DNA from: Fertoeibacter niger
GTDB lineage: Bacteria; Pseudomonadota; Alphaproteobacteria; Rhodobacterales; Rhodobacteraceae
Direction: 5' to 3'
Assembly (NCBI RefSeq): GCF_009380135.2
Contig: NZ_WHUT02000001.1
Location: forward strand, 248,001-312,000
DNA length: 64,000 nt
Shown one piece after another: positions 1 through 8,620 of the stretch (positions are counted from its first letter, which is position 1; every line of letters begins with the position of its first letter). Below the pieces are notes generated by a model. It was not told the DNA's origin. It was given only the letters and a program-made list of their open reading frames with translations, and did no database searches. Both the position numbers and the translations under genes were made by a program.

Positions 1-567
1 CTGCATCCCCGTCAGCCAGAACAGGATCGACACGATGCATTCGCCGCGGGTCAGCGCCTTGGTCAGGATGATCGTGGCGGCAAAGCAGACGGCAGAGGCC
101 GCCGCCGCCAGCACCCCCGGGTCAAGCGCCGCAAAATCGGGCCGCGCCACGATCAGGATGCCGGCAAAGCCAAGGGCCGCCGCCAGCGCCTTTGTCCGGG
201 TGATCCGCTCGCCCAGAAAGAAGGGTGACAGCAGGATGACCCAGACCGGCGAGGTGAATTCCAGCGCGAACACCTGCGCCAGCGGAATCATGGTCAGTGC
301 CCAGAACCACAGGTTCTGTCCGGTGAAGTGAAACAGGTTGCGGATGAAATGCTGGCCCAGCCGGTCGCGGCGCACCTCGCCCAGCCGCCCGGCCATCCCG
401 GCCACAGCCAGCACGATCACCAGCCCCACCACCGACCGCCAGAACATGATCTCGAACGTATCATGCTGGCCTGCCACCTCGCGCCCCGCCACGGCCATTG
501 CGGAAAAGGCGGCGATGGAGCCTGTCATCCACAGGGCGGCGGCTAGGGGGCGGTGGACGGCGGGCAT
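1..567 (-). CDS. DMT-superfamily (EamA) transporter, C-terminus beyond window edge
   Basis: The reading frame is open from an ATG at 567 to the left edge, giving 189 residues of the N-terminal part. The protein is a string of hydrophobic helices broken by short charged loops. It carries the EamA-type stretch FHFTGQNLWFWALTMIPLAQ, followed by EFTSPVWVILLSPFFLGERI, which is typical of the first EamA repeat. The start of the second repeat follows at about residue 150. EamA proteins are 10-helix inner-membrane exporters of metabolites or amino acids. The substrate cannot be told from sequence. The gene runs away from guaA and its small partner, with about 80 bp between. Confidence 0.85.
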   Translation of the reverse strand, partial: MPAVHRPLAAALWMTGSIAAFSAMAVAGREVAGQHDTFEIMFWRSVVGLVIVLAVAGMAGRLGEVRRDRLGQHFIRNLFHFTGQNLWFWALTMIPLAQVFALEFTSPVWVILLSPFFLGERITRTKALAAALGFAGILIVARPDFAALDPGVLAAAASAVCFAATIILTKALTRGECIVSILFWLTGMQ

Positions 568-647
568 GGGGCTTCTCGCGCAGGGTGCGCCCGTTCTGGC
601 GGGGTGTGGCGGGAATGTCCAGCGGTGCCGCCGGGGGGCTGATCGGC

Positions 648-935
648 TCAGCCCTTGCGGAACCGGATGTAAAGCCGCAGCGATTGCCGCATCGTGGCAA
701 GCCCGTTGTAAAGATCACCGTCGATGACAACGGGCGAGGGGTTTGCCATCCCGTTCCGCTGATCGTCGCGCGAATAGGTCAGTGACGCCAGCGCGCCGCG
801 CAGCCCGTCACGGTCATAATGCCGGTCAAGACCGCCAAAGGCCGCGTCGAGCCGCCCGACATCACTCAGCCGCGACCCGGCGGTTTTGGGGGTGTAGCCC
901 TGCTGATTGATCCACACCTCAAATCCTGCCAGCAT
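648..935 (-). CDS. small conserved-looking protein downstream of guaA, function unknown
   Basis: A 95-residue protein whose ATG lies 3 bp after the guaA stop, so the two are very likely co-transcribed. The N-terminal half (WINQQGYTPKTAGSRLSDVG) and the C-terminal half (GLATMRQSLRLYIRFRKG) recall the helical SAM-like modules at the N-termini of tyrosine recombinases and of some restriction-type proteins. No catalytic domain follows, so this resemblance is structural inference only. There is no signal peptide or membrane segment. I cannot name a function. Tight coupling to guaA is the only contextual clue. Confidence 0.65.
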   Translation of the reverse strand: MLAGFEVWINQQGYTPKTAGSRLSDVGRLDAAFGGLDRHYDRDGLRGALASLTYSRDDQRNGMANPSPVVIDGDLYNGLATMRQSLRLYIRFRKG

Positions 936-938
936 TGG

Positions 939-2507
939 CTATTCCCACTCGATCGTGCCGGGGGGTTTCGACGTGATGTCATAGGTCACGCGGTTGATGC
1001 CCTGCACCTCGTTGATGATCCGCGTGGCGGTTTCGCCAAGGAAATCATGGGTGAAGGGGTAATAATCGGCGGTCATGCCGTCGACCGATGTCACCGCCCG
1101 CAGCGCACAGGCGAAATCATAGGTGCGCCCGTCGCCCATCACGCCAACCGTGCGCACCGGCAGAATGGCCACAAACGCCTGCCAGATCTCGTCATACAGC
1201 CCGTGCTTGCGGATCTGGTCGATGAATACCGCATCGGCCTTGCGCAATATGTCCAGCTTTTCTCGGGTGATCTCACCGGGGCAGCGGATTGCGAGGCCCG
1301 GGCCGGGGAAGGGGTGGCGGCCGATGAAATGCGCAGGCAGGCCCAGTTCGCGACCCAGCGCGCGCACCTCGTCCTTGAACAACTCGCGCAGCGGTTCCAC
1401 CAGCTTCATGTTCATGCGTTCGGGCAGGCCGCCGACATTGTGGTGGCTTTTGATCGTGACTGAAGGGCCGCCGCTGAACGACACTGATTCGATGACATCG
1501 GGGTAAAGCGTGCCCTGCGCCAGAAATTCCGCGCCACCCAGGGCCTTGGCGTGTTTTTCGAACACTTCGATGAACAGCCCGCCGATGATCTTGCGCTTGG
1601 TTTCGGGGTCGCTGACGCCATCCAGCTTGCCAAGGAACAGCTCGGATTCGTCAGCATGGATCAGCGGCAGGTTGTAATGCTCGCGGAACATGCCCACGAC
1701 CTGTTCCGATTCGCCCAGCCGCATCAGTCCGTGATCGACATAGACACAGGTCAGCTGATCGCCGATCGCCTCATGGATCAGGATGGCGGCCACCGAACTG
1801 TCCACCCCGCCCGACAGCGCACAGATCACCCGGCCCGTGCCCACCTGCGCGCGGATCTTGGCAATTGCCTCTTCGCGGTAGGCGCCCATCGTCCAGTCAC
1901 CGGTAAAGCCTGCCAGACGCACGAAATTCTCATACAGCTTGGCGCCGCGCGGGGTGTGGTGCACCTCGGGGTGGAACTGCACGGCATAGAAATGCCGTTC
2001 TGGGTCGGCGGTGATGGCGAAGGGCGCGTTGGGCGAGGTGCCATAGACCTGAAAGCCGGGCGCGATGGCGGATACATGGTCGCCATGGCTCATCCAGACC
2101 TGTTCGCGGCCGCCATTCTCGGGGGCCGCGAACCAGCCCTTCAGTAGTGGCAGGGTGGCATCGGCGGGTGTCACAAAGGCGCGGCCGAATTCGGCTGTGC
2201 CATGGCCACGCTCCACCTTGCCGCCAAGGCAATGCATCATCACCTGCTGACCATAGCAGATGCCCAGGATCGGCACGCCAAGGGTAAAGGCCGTGGCCGG
2301 GGGCATCGGTGCCCCATCGGCAAAGACCGAGGCCGGACCGCCGGAAAAGATGATGGCCTTGGGCGCGAAACCGGCCAGAAAGGCATCGGTCACGGTCTGG
2401 AACGGATGGATTTCGCAATAGACATTCAGCTCGCGCAGGCGGCGCGCGATGAGCTGGGTGACTTGCGAGCCGAAGTCGATGATGAGAAGGCGGTCATGCT
2501 GGGTCAT
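939..2507 (-). CDS. guaA: GMP synthase (glutamine-hydrolysing)
   Basis: The 522-residue protein amidates XMP to GMP using glutamine and ATP, the last step of guanine nucleotide synthesis in the cytosol. The N-terminal class I amidotransferase domain has the nucleophile motif GICYGQQ and the FHPEVHHT histidine/glutamate pair. The ATP-pyrophosphatase domain has the P-loop SGGVDSSV. The C-terminal dimerisation domain ends in [12 protein letters not shown], the family's standard end. The frame stays open upstream to 2723. The start is placed at 2507 because [15 protein letters not shown] matches the family N-terminus and the length is close to the usual 520-525. It is divergent from the MttB-family gene. 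Confidence 0.98.
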   Translation of the reverse strand: MTQHDRLLIIDFGSQVTQLIARRLRELNVYCEIHPFQTVTDAFLAGFAPKAIIFSGGPASVFADGAPMPPATAFTLGVPILGICYGQQVMMHCLGGKVERGHGTAEFGRAFVTPADATLPLLKGWFAAPENGGREQVWMSHGDHVSAIAPGFQVYGTSPNAPFAITADPERHFYAVQFHPEVHHTPRGAKLYENFVRLAGFTGDWTMGAYREEAIAKIRAQVGTGRVICALSGGVDSSVAAILIHEAIGDQLTCVYVDHGLMRLGESEQVVGMFREHYNLPLIHADESELFLGKLDGVSDPETKRKIIGGLFIEVFEKHAKALGGAEFLAQGTLYPDVIESVSFSGGPSVTIKSHHNVGGLPERMNMKLVEPLRELFKDEVRALGRELGLPAHFIGRHPFPGPGLAIRCPGEITREKLDILRKADAVFIDQIRKHGLYDEIWQAFVAILPVRTVGVMGDGRTYDFACALRAVTSVDGMTADYYPFTHDFLGETATRIINEVQGINRVTYDITSKPPGTIEWE

Positions 2508-2560
2508 GCGCGCGGCATAGGGTTTGGTGCATGAATTCGCAAGGGGATTTGCTGGGGTGA

Positions 2561-2610
2561 GCGCCGGGGGGTTCACACCCCCGGACCCCCGTGGGATATT
2601 TGGGTCTGGA
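2561..2610 (+). repeat. dispersed GC-hairpin repeat, copy A
   Basis: A stem CCGGGGG-TTCACA-CCCCCGG is followed by ACCCCCGTGGGATATTT and a purine-rich tail. The same layout recurs at 35548-35604 and 60088-60140. This copy lies in the 262-bp spacer between the divergent guaA and MttB-family genes, so it is not a terminator for either. Confidence 0.8.
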
Positions 2611-2769
2611 AAGAGCTGAAAGGGGCTGCAGTGGCAAGATGCGCCGTTCGCGGCATGCCGGAATGTCGCTTTTGGGCGGCAAGCGGCGGAAACGGGGGGC
2701 GGGGCGGGGTGGAATACCGGCATAAGGGGGAAAAGATGCGCCGCGCGGCGCGGGCTGGAGGATCATGCG

Positions 2770-4311
2770 ATGAATGATGTGGCAGGGCGCAGGGCGCGCG
2801 GCGGTGGCGGATCGGCGCGGCGGGCGGAACGTTCGGCGGTGAGTTTCGAGACGGCGCGCTATATCTCGCGCAACATCCCGAATTTCGAGATCCTGAACGA
2901 AGAGGCGTTGCAGATCATCGAATGGAACGCCGACACGATTCTGGAAGAGATCGGCGTGAATTTCGTGGAAAATCCGGCGGCGCTGGATCTGTGGCGCGCG
3001 GCGGGGGCCGATGTGAAGGGCGAGCGGGTGCATATTCCGCGTGGTCTGGCGCGGAAACTCTGTGCCACCGCGCCGTCGCAGTTCACCCAATACGCCCGCA
3101 ACCCGGCGCGTAACGTGAATGTGGGCGGGCGCGATCTTGTGCTGGCCCCGGTTTACGGCCCGCCCTTCGTGCGCGACCGTGCGGGCGGGCGGCGCTATGC
3201 CACCATCGCCGATTTCCAGAACTTCGTGAAGCTGGGCTATATGTCGAAATGGCTGCACCATTCTGGCGGCACGGTCTGCGAGCCCACCGATGTGCCGGTG
3301 AACAAGCGGCATCTGGACATGCTGCACGCGCATATGGTGCTGTCGGACAAGCCCTATATGGGATCAGTCACCGAACCCAGCCGCGCGCAGGATTCGGTGG
3401 ATATGTCAAAGCTGCTGTTCGGCGCGGATTTCGTTGACCAGAACACGGTGATGACCAGCCTGATCAACATCAACTCGCCCATGACATTCGACGGCATCAT
3501 GATGGGCGCGATGGAGGTTTACGCGCGCAACAATCAGGCCACGATCATCAGCCCCTTCATCGTGGGCGGCGCGATGGCCCCGGTGACGGTGGCGGGCACG
3601 CTGACGCAGGTGCTGGCCGAGGTGCTGGCGGGTGTGGCCTACAGCCAGTTGGTGCGCCCGGGCGCGCCGGTGATTGCGGGGGCCTTTGTGACAAGCATCG
3701 ACATGAACTCGGGTGCGCCGACCTTCGGCACGCCCGAGGCTGCGCATATCACCTATGGCGCGGGGCAATTGGTGCGGCGGCTGAACCTGCCTTACCGTTC
3801 GGGCGGCAGTTTCTGCGGATCGAAGCTGCCCGATGCGCAGGCGGCTTATGAAACGGCCAACAGCCTGAACATGGCGCTGCTGGCGGGGGTGAATTTCATG
3901 CTGCATGCCTGCGGCTGGCTGGAGGGGGGGCTTGTGTCGTCCTACGAGAAATTCGTGATGGATGCTGACCAGTTGGGCACATTGCACCATCTGGCGCAGG
4001 GCATTTCGATGGATGACAACGGGCAGGCGCTGGACGCGATCCGCGAGGTGGGCCCCGGCGGGCATTATCTGGGCTGCCAGCACACGCAGGCCAATTTCAA
4101 ATCGGCCTTCTGGCGGTCTGACTTGCTGGATTACAAACCCTTCGAGACATGGGACGAAGAGGGCGCACGCGATACAGAAACGCTGGCGGCAGAGCGGGTG
4201 CACAAGATGCTGGGCGATTATCAGGCCCCGGCGCTGGACGAGGGCATTGCAGAGTCGTTGACGGATTTCGTGGCGCGCAAGAAGGCCTCGGTGCCGGATG
4301 CGTTCATCTGA
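2770..4311 (+). CDS. trimethylamine methyltransferase (MttB) family protein, non-pyrrolysine type
   Basis: A 513-residue member of the MttB family, which transfers methyl groups from quaternary or tertiary amines to a corrinoid protein. True trimethylamine MttB carries an in-frame amber codon for pyrrolysine. This frame is uninterrupted, so it belongs to the non-Pyl branch, where characterised members act on glycine betaine or related compounds. Family signatures include GGRRYATIADFQNF near residue 140, HHSGGTVCEP near 165 and RSGGSFCGSKLPDAQA near 345. The start at 2770 has a GGAGG box about 10 bp upstream. No corrinoid protein, activase or second methyltransferase lies nearby, so the acceptor and substrate remain open. 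Confidence 0.88.
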   Translation: MNDVAGRRARGGGGSARRAERSAVSFETARYISRNIPNFEILNEEALQIIEWNADTILEEIGVNFVENPAALDLWRAAGADVKGERVHIPRGLARKLCATAPSQFTQYARNPARNVNVGGRDLVLAPVYGPPFVRDRAGGRRYATIADFQNFVKLGYMSKWLHHSGGTVCEPTDVPVNKRHLDMLHAHMVLSDKPYMGSVTEPSRAQDSVDMSKLLFGADFVDQNTVMTSLININSPMTFDGIMMGAMEVYARNNQATIISPFIVGGAMAPVTVAGTLTQVLAEVLAGVAYSQLVRPGAPVIAGAFVTSIDMNSGAPTFGTPEAAHITYGAGQLVRRLNLPYRSGGSFCGSKLPDAQAAYETANSLNMALLAGVNFMLHACGWLEGGLVSSYEKFVMDADQLGTLHHLAQGISMDDNGQALDAIREVGPGGHYLGCQHTQANFKSAFWRSDLLDYKPFETWDEEGARDTETLAAERVHKMLGDYQAPALDEGIAESLTDFVARKKASVPDAFI

Positions 4312-4358
4312 GGCTTTCGCGGGCTGGTCGCTCTGACCTGCGGCACCACAGTGTTCAG

Positions 4359-4386
4359 GGGGCGCGGGTCATTCCGCGCCCCTTTG
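4359..4386 (+). terminator. Rho-independent terminator after the MttB-family gene
   Basis: A perfect 9-bp stem GGGGCGCGG / CCGCGCCCC with a 6-base loop (GTCATT) is followed by TTTGT. It lies 47 bp past the stop at 4311, in the gap before the convergent DUF6477 gene. Confidence 0.8.
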
Positions 4387-4394
4387 TCTGCGGG

Positions 4395-4676
4395 TCAGGT
4401 GACGGCGGGCCGGGGCAGCAGCCGCACCTCGGCCATCAGCGCGATCAGCAGTTCCACATGCCGGGCGATGGAATAGCTGGCATCGCCGGTCTGGCGCGTC
4501 GCCTCCATCCGTTCCTCTTCTGACCACAGCTGCGGCAGTGCCTGATCCGCCAGCGCGGTGCCGATCAGGCGGCGCAGGTCACGCTCGCGCCGGTAATCGG
4601 CCAGACCGTGCCGCGCGGCGCGGATCAGCAGGCGGGGGCGGCGCAGGTCGGCCAGCAGGCTGCGGAAATCATTCAT
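4395..4676 (-). CDS. DUF6477 family protein
   Basis: A 93-residue, arginine-rich helical protein starting MNDFRSLLADLRRPRLLIRA. The core ADYRRERDLRRLIG and the C-terminal helix around ARHVELLIALMAEVR match, from memory, the small Rhodobacterales family DUF6477 of unknown function. The frame stays open to 4787, but the ATG at 4676 is preceded by GAGGTGAC and gives the family N-terminus, so it is preferred. The gene is divergent from the DUF6456 gene and shares an AT-rich control region with it. No membrane or secretion signal is seen. Confidence 0.75.
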   Translation of the reverse strand: MNDFRSLLADLRRPRLLIRAARHGLADYRRERDLRRLIGTALADQALPQLWSEEERMEATRQTGDASYSIARHVELLIALMAEVRLLPRPAVT

Positions 4677-4808
4677 GTCAGTCACCTCGGTTTGGGTCTG
4701 GACAGATTGCATCTGTGCAACTGGGCGTTGCGCATTTCTGCGATTCAGCGCGCGGACCTTTCGCCTTTGTTTAGGAATTAGAAACAATTATCGACAAAAC
4801 TGCCTATA

Positions 4809-4823
4809 TTAACCATCGAGTAA
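4809..4823 (+). promoter_or_regulatory. candidate CtrA box between DUF6477 and DUF6456 genes
   Basis: TTAACCATCGAGTAA fits the CtrA consensus TTAA-N7-TTAA at 7 of 8 fixed bases. It sits in the unusually AT-rich divergent intergenic region. CtrA is the alphaproteobacterial cell-cycle and motility regulator. The assignment is by motif only. Confidence 0.4.
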
Positions 4824-4894
4824 CCAATGCCACTCACGGTTGCAATTGTCCAAGACCCACGCATTGCCCCCGACGGGCCCTGCGGGATCAGCGC

Positions 4895-6037
4895 ATGACA
4901 CCCGAGTTGAGAACGCCCTCTGCCCTGCCTGACTGGCTGCCCGAAGCGGTGCGGCTCTATCTGCATCACACCGAGGACGGGCTGTCGCTGCGGGCCTTGG
5001 CGCGGCGCGAGGGCTGCCATGCCTCGACCGTGCTGCGCCATGTGCGGCGCTACGAAAACCGCCGCGACGATCCCTTGATGGATGCGGCGCTGGCCGCGCT
5101 GGGGCGCAGGCCCGCCGTTCCCCCCGTTTTTCCCGCCACGCCCGCATACCCGCAACAGGAGGCCCCGCCGATGACAGCCCCGATCCGCCCGCCGCTGCCC
5201 GACACCGCCGTTCCCGATGAGGCCACGATCCTGCGCGAGGCGCGGCGCGTGCTGCGCCGTCTGGCCGAACCGCAGGCTGTGCTGGCGATTGCGCCCGACA
5301 TGGAAAAGGCCGCCGTGCTGCGCGAAGGCCCCGACGGCCGCACAGCCCGCACCGCGGTGGTGGAACGCGGGGTGGCACAAGCCTTTGCGCTGAAGGACTG
5401 GATCACTTGCCGCAAGGCGGGCCGGATTGCGACCTATGAGATTACCGCCGCAGGCCGCGCCGCCGTGAAACGCATGATCGAGGCCGAGGATCGCCAGCGG
5501 CAGGGCATGGCCGAGGCGGCCACCCCCTTTGCCGACCAGCACCGCGACTGGGACACGCGCGATGTGGCGGGCGAGGACGGCCCGCGCAAGTTGCGCTACA
5601 ATCTGGCGGAAAGCCCGGTGGCGGCACTGGGGCGGCGGCGCGACAAGGATGGCAAGCCATTTCTGGAGCCCGATCTGGTCGAGGCCGCCGAACGTCTGCG
5701 CGAGGATTTCGAACTGGCGCAGATGGGGCCGCGCGTGGCGCAGAACTGGGACCGTTTCCTGACAGGGGCCGACCGGGGCGGGTTTCGCGCCGATGCGGGC
5801 GGGGCCGAGGGGCCGCGCGCGGCGCGCGACCGGGTGGCGCTGGCGCTGCGCGACCTTGGCCCCGGTCTGGGCGACATGGTGCTGCGCTGCTGCTGCTTTC
5901 TGGAGGGGCTGGAGGTGGCAGAGAAACGCATGGGCTGGTCGGCCCGTTCCGGCAAGATCGTGCTGCGCATCGCGTTGCAACGGCTGCGGCGGCACTATGA
6001 TGCGGCCTATGGCCGGTCGGGGCCGCTGATCGGCTAG
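4895..6037 (+). CDS. HTH and DUF6456 domain-containing putative regulator
   Basis: A 380-residue protein. Residues about 20-50 (GLSLRALARREGCHASTVLRH) form a clear helix-turn-helix, so DNA binding is likely. A proline-rich linker follows. The C-terminal two thirds carry the DUF6456 pattern, with NLAESPVAALGRRRDKDGKP near 230 and EDFELAQMGPRVAQNWDRF near 265. From memory, DUF6456 proteins are widespread in Rhodobacterales. Target and signal are unknown. The start is the first ATG with the HTH complete behind it. It is divergent from the DUF6477 gene, a pairing I recall as recurrent in the group. Confidence 0.8.
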   Translation: MTPELRTPSALPDWLPEAVRLYLHHTEDGLSLRALARREGCHASTVLRHVRRYENRRDDPLMDAALAALGRRPAVPPVFPATPAYPQQEAPPMTAPIRPPLPDTAVPDEATILREARRVLRRLAEPQAVLAIAPDMEKAAVLREGPDGRTARTAVVERGVAQAFALKDWITCRKAGRIATYEITAAGRAAVKRMIEAEDRQRQGMAEAATPFADQHRDWDTRDVAGEDGPRKLRYNLAESPVAALGRRRDKDGKPFLEPDLVEAAERLREDFELAQMGPRVAQNWDRFLTGADRGGFRADAGGAEGPRAARDRVALALRDLGPGLGDMVLRCCCFLEGLEVAEKRMGWSARSGKIVLRIALQRLRRHYDAAYGRSGPLIG

Positions 6038-6166
6038 GGCAGTCACATCGCCCTGACTGGCCGGAAATGCATGGCTCCCCTGTGCGCGTGGCATCTGCTG
6101 CCGGTTGCCACGCGGCTGCAAAAGGCCTATTTCCCGAGGGATGCGGCCAGTCAGGGGGACATTCCG

Positions 6167-7117
6167 TTGCGCGACCTTACCATTCCCGACCAGCGCCACC
6201 CCGAAAAGGCGCATCGCGCCGACAATGAACAGCCGAAAAAGCCGTCGTGGATCAGGGTCAAGGCTCCTACCTCCGAAGGCTACAAGGCCACGCGCGAGAT
6301 CATCAAGGAAAACCGCCTTGTGACGGTGTGTGAAGAGGCGGGTTGCCCCAATGTCGGCGAATGCTGGAGCCAGGGCCACGCCACCATGATGATCATGGGC
6401 GAGATCTGCACGCGCGGCTGCACCTTCTGCAACGTGGCCACCGGCAAGCCGCAGACGCTGGATGCGTTCGAACCGGGCCGGGTGGCGCAAGCCGTGGCCA
6501 AACTGGGGTTGAACCACGTGGTCATCACATCCGTTGACCGCGACGATCTGGAGGATGGCGGGGCCGAGCATTTCGCCCAGACCATCCGCGCGATCCGCCA
6601 CCGCAGCCCCGCCACAACCATCGAGATTCTGACCCCCGATTTCCTGCGCTGTTCGCCGAAAGTGCTGGAAACCGTGGTCGAGGCGCGCCCCGACGTGTTC
6701 AACCACAATCTTGAAACCGTGCCGGGCCTGTATCTGGAAGTGCGGCCCGGCGCGCGTTATTTCCATTCTTTGCGTCTGCTGCAAAGGGTCAAGGAACTGG
6801 ACCCTACGATGTTCACCAAATCGGGCATCATGGTGGGGCTGGGCGAGGATCGCCCCGGCGTGTTGCAGGTGATGGATGACATGCGCGCGGCAGATGTCGA
6901 TTTCCTGACCATCGGGCAATATCTGCAACCCACGCCGAAACACCACCGGGTTGACCGGTTCGTGACGCCCGAAGAATTCGCCGCCTATGAAAAATCGGCC
7001 TATGGCAAGGGGTTCCTGATGGTGTCGGCCACGCCGCTGACGCGGTCCAGCTATCACGCGGGCGATGATTTCGCGCAGTTGCGCGCGGCGCGGCTGGCAA
7101 AACTGGGGATCGCCTGA
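6167..7117 (+). CDS. lipA: lipoyl synthase (radical SAM)
   Basis: LipA inserts two sulfurs into protein-bound octanoyl groups to make lipoate. The auxiliary-cluster motif [12 protein letters not shown] and the radical-SAM motif CTRGCTFCN are both present. The end RSSYHAGD supplies the conserved serine that ligates the auxiliary cluster. The frame is open from an ATG at 6071, but the extra N-terminus looks non-family. A TTG at 6167, with AGGGGGAC about 8 bp upstream, gives [16 protein letters not shown], the expected beginning, and a normal 316-residue length. The glycosylase gene follows without a real gap. Confidence 0.95.
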   Translation: MRDLTIPDQRHPEKAHRADNEQPKKPSWIRVKAPTSEGYKATREIIKENRLVTVCEEAGCPNVGECWSQGHATMMIMGEICTRGCTFCNVATGKPQTLDAFEPGRVAQAVAKLGLNHVVITSVDRDDLEDGGAEHFAQTIRAIRHRSPATTIEILTPDFLRCSPKVLETVVEARPDVFNHNLETVPGLYLEVRPGARYFHSLRLLQRVKELDPTMFTKSGIMVGLGEDRPGVLQVMDDMRAADVDFLTIGQYLQPTPKHHRVDRFVTPEEFAAYEKSAYGKGFLMVSATPLTRSSYHAGDDFAQLRAARLAKLGIA

Positions 7118-7149
7118 CAACCGGGCGCATCATCGCCACCGACGCCTGC

Positions 7150-7746
7150 GTGGCCGAAGGCGCGGCATGGCTGGCCGCGCGTGAACCGCGGTTTGCCGAT
7201 GCTCTGGCATTGACTGGCCCCTTGCCCTTGCGCCGCCGGGCCGATGGCTTTGCCGCGCTGATGGATGCGATTGTCAGCCAGCAGGTGTCGGTCGCCTCGG
7301 CCAATGCCATTTTCGCGAGGGTTCAGGCGGCGGGGCTGACCGAACCCATGGCGGTGCTGGCGGCGGGCGAGGAGGGCCTTCGCGCCTGCGGCCTGTCGCG
7401 GCCCAAGATGCGCTATGCGCTGGCCTTGGCCGGGGCAGGGCTGGATTATGACGCGCTGCGGCAGATGCCGGATGATCAGGTGATCGCCACGCTGGTGGCT
7501 CTGCCGGGCATCGGGCCGTGGACGGCGGAAATCTATGCCATGTTCTCGCTGGGCCGGGCGGATGTGTTTGCCCCCGGCGATCTGGCCTTGCAGGAATCCA
7601 CCCGGCTGCTGTTCGATCTGCCCGCCCGCCCCGATGCCCGCGCCTTTCGCGCCATGGCCGGGGCGTGGAGCCCGTGGCGCGCGGTTGCGGCGCGGCTATT
7701 GTGGGCCTATTACCGTGTGGCAAAGCAGCGGGAAGGCAGCAGATGA
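7150..7746 (+). CDS. DNA-3-methyladenine glycosylase, AlkA type (HhH-GPD)
   Basis: A base-excision repair glycosylase of the helix-hairpin-helix GPD superfamily. The hairpin LPGIGPWTAEIYAM lies near residue 120, followed by DVFAPGDLALQ, whose aspartate in PGD is the expected catalytic residue. IVSQQVSVASA near 40 is the usual AlkA helix. The GTG at 7150 gives 198 residues. Homologous-looking sequence (GRIIATDACVAEGAAWLA) continues upstream to 7114, where only a CTG overlapping the lipA stop is available, so the real start may be that codon. The stop overlaps the next gene by ATGA. Confidence 0.88.
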   Translation: MAEGAAWLAAREPRFADALALTGPLPLRRRADGFAALMDAIVSQQVSVASANAIFARVQAAGLTEPMAVLAAGEEGLRACGLSRPKMRYALALAGAGLDYDALRQMPDDQVIATLVALPGIGPWTAEIYAMFSLGRADVFAPGDLALQESTRLLFDLPARPDARAFRAMAGAWSPWRAVAARLLWAYYRVAKQREGSR

Positions 7747-8399
7747 CGCGCGAATTGAACTTCAAGCGCCGGGCGGCGAAATCGGGCAGCGCGAAAAGCC
7801 TTGTGGTGTTCGTGCATGGTTACGGGGCTGACGGGGCCGACCTTCTGGGGCTGGCCGACCCGCTGGCCGCCCATCTGCCCGACACGGTGTTCATGGCCCC
7901 CGATGCGCCGGAACGCCTGCCGGGCAGCCCGTTCGGCTTTCAGTGGTTCCCGATTCCCTGGCTTGATGGCTCGACCGAGGCGCAGGCGGCGGCGGGGCTG
8001 GCGCGGGCTGCCGATGACCTGAACGCCTTCCTTGATGCGCGGCTGGCGGAGGAGGGGCTGACCCCCGACGCGCTGGCACTGGTGGGGTTTTCGCAGGGGT
8101 CGATGATCAGCCTGCATGTGGCACCGCGGCGCGATCAGGCCATTGCCGGGGTGGTGGCGTTTTCCGGGCGGCTGCTGGCCCCCGAACGGCTGGCCCGTGA
8201 AACCCGGGTGAAGCCGCCGGTGTTGCTGATCCACGGCGATGCCGACCCGGTGGTGCCGTTCGATGACATGGGGCTGGCCGGCAATGCGCTGATCGCGGCA
8301 GGGTTTGAAACCTTTGGCCATGTCATGAAGGACACCGGCCATGGCATCGCCCCTGACGGGCTGTCGGTGGCGCTGGCGTTCCTGCGCGAACGGCTTTAG
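7743..8399 (+). CDS. alpha/beta hydrolase, phospholipase/carboxylesterase family
   Basis: A 218-residue cytosolic serine esterase. The oxyanion-hole region is VVFVHGYGADGADLLGL. The nucleophile elbow is GFSQGS near residue 118. The acid is in IHGDADPVVPFDD and the histidine in DTGHGIAPDG, so the triad is complete. Size and motif order match the abhydrolase_2 family, which includes carboxylesterase and acyl-protein thioesterase types; the natural ester is not predictable. Its ATG overlaps the glycosylase stop (ATGA), indicating translational coupling in a lipA-glycosylase-esterase operon. Confidence 0.9.
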   Translation: MTRELNFKRRAAKSGSAKSLVVFVHGYGADGADLLGLADPLAAHLPDTVFMAPDAPERLPGSPFGFQWFPIPWLDGSTEAQAAAGLARAADDLNAFLDARLAEEGLTPDALALVGFSQGSMISLHVAPRRDQAIAGVVAFSGRLLAPERLARETRVKPPVLLIHGDADPVVPFDDMGLAGNALIAAGFETFGHVMKDTGHGIAPDGLSVALAFLRERL

Positions 8400-8620
8400 C
8401 CGCATCCGGCGGCATTCCGCGCGGATTGCCGAATTTTCAGGCTGCCCGTCTTTGCGTCATATCTTTGTGACAGGGCCGCGTTACGCCTCTGCACGGCAGT
8501 ATCGCAGATTGCGGGGCTTGCCAGCGGCAGAACGCCATATATAGTTTTGCTGAACCGGGGCGGGGCTCCCCGCCTTGGTGCCGATGACCGGCAGACGAGG
8601 CGAAGACGGAGTCGAGACCC

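Noticed and set aside
2508-2723. N-terminal extension of guaA by 72 residues
   Set aside because: The extension runs through repeat copy A and is not GuaA-like; the ATG at 2507 gives the normal length.
2770-4311. Pyrrolysine-containing trimethylamine methyltransferase
   Set aside because: The frame contains no internal TAG, and no pyl genes are in the window.
4778-7120. 780-codon open frame on the minus strand across DUF6456 and lipA
   Set aside because: It is antisense to two genes with strong family motifs, has a His/Arg/Gln-rich low-complexity composition and no domain. Long antisense frames are expected in GC-rich DNA.
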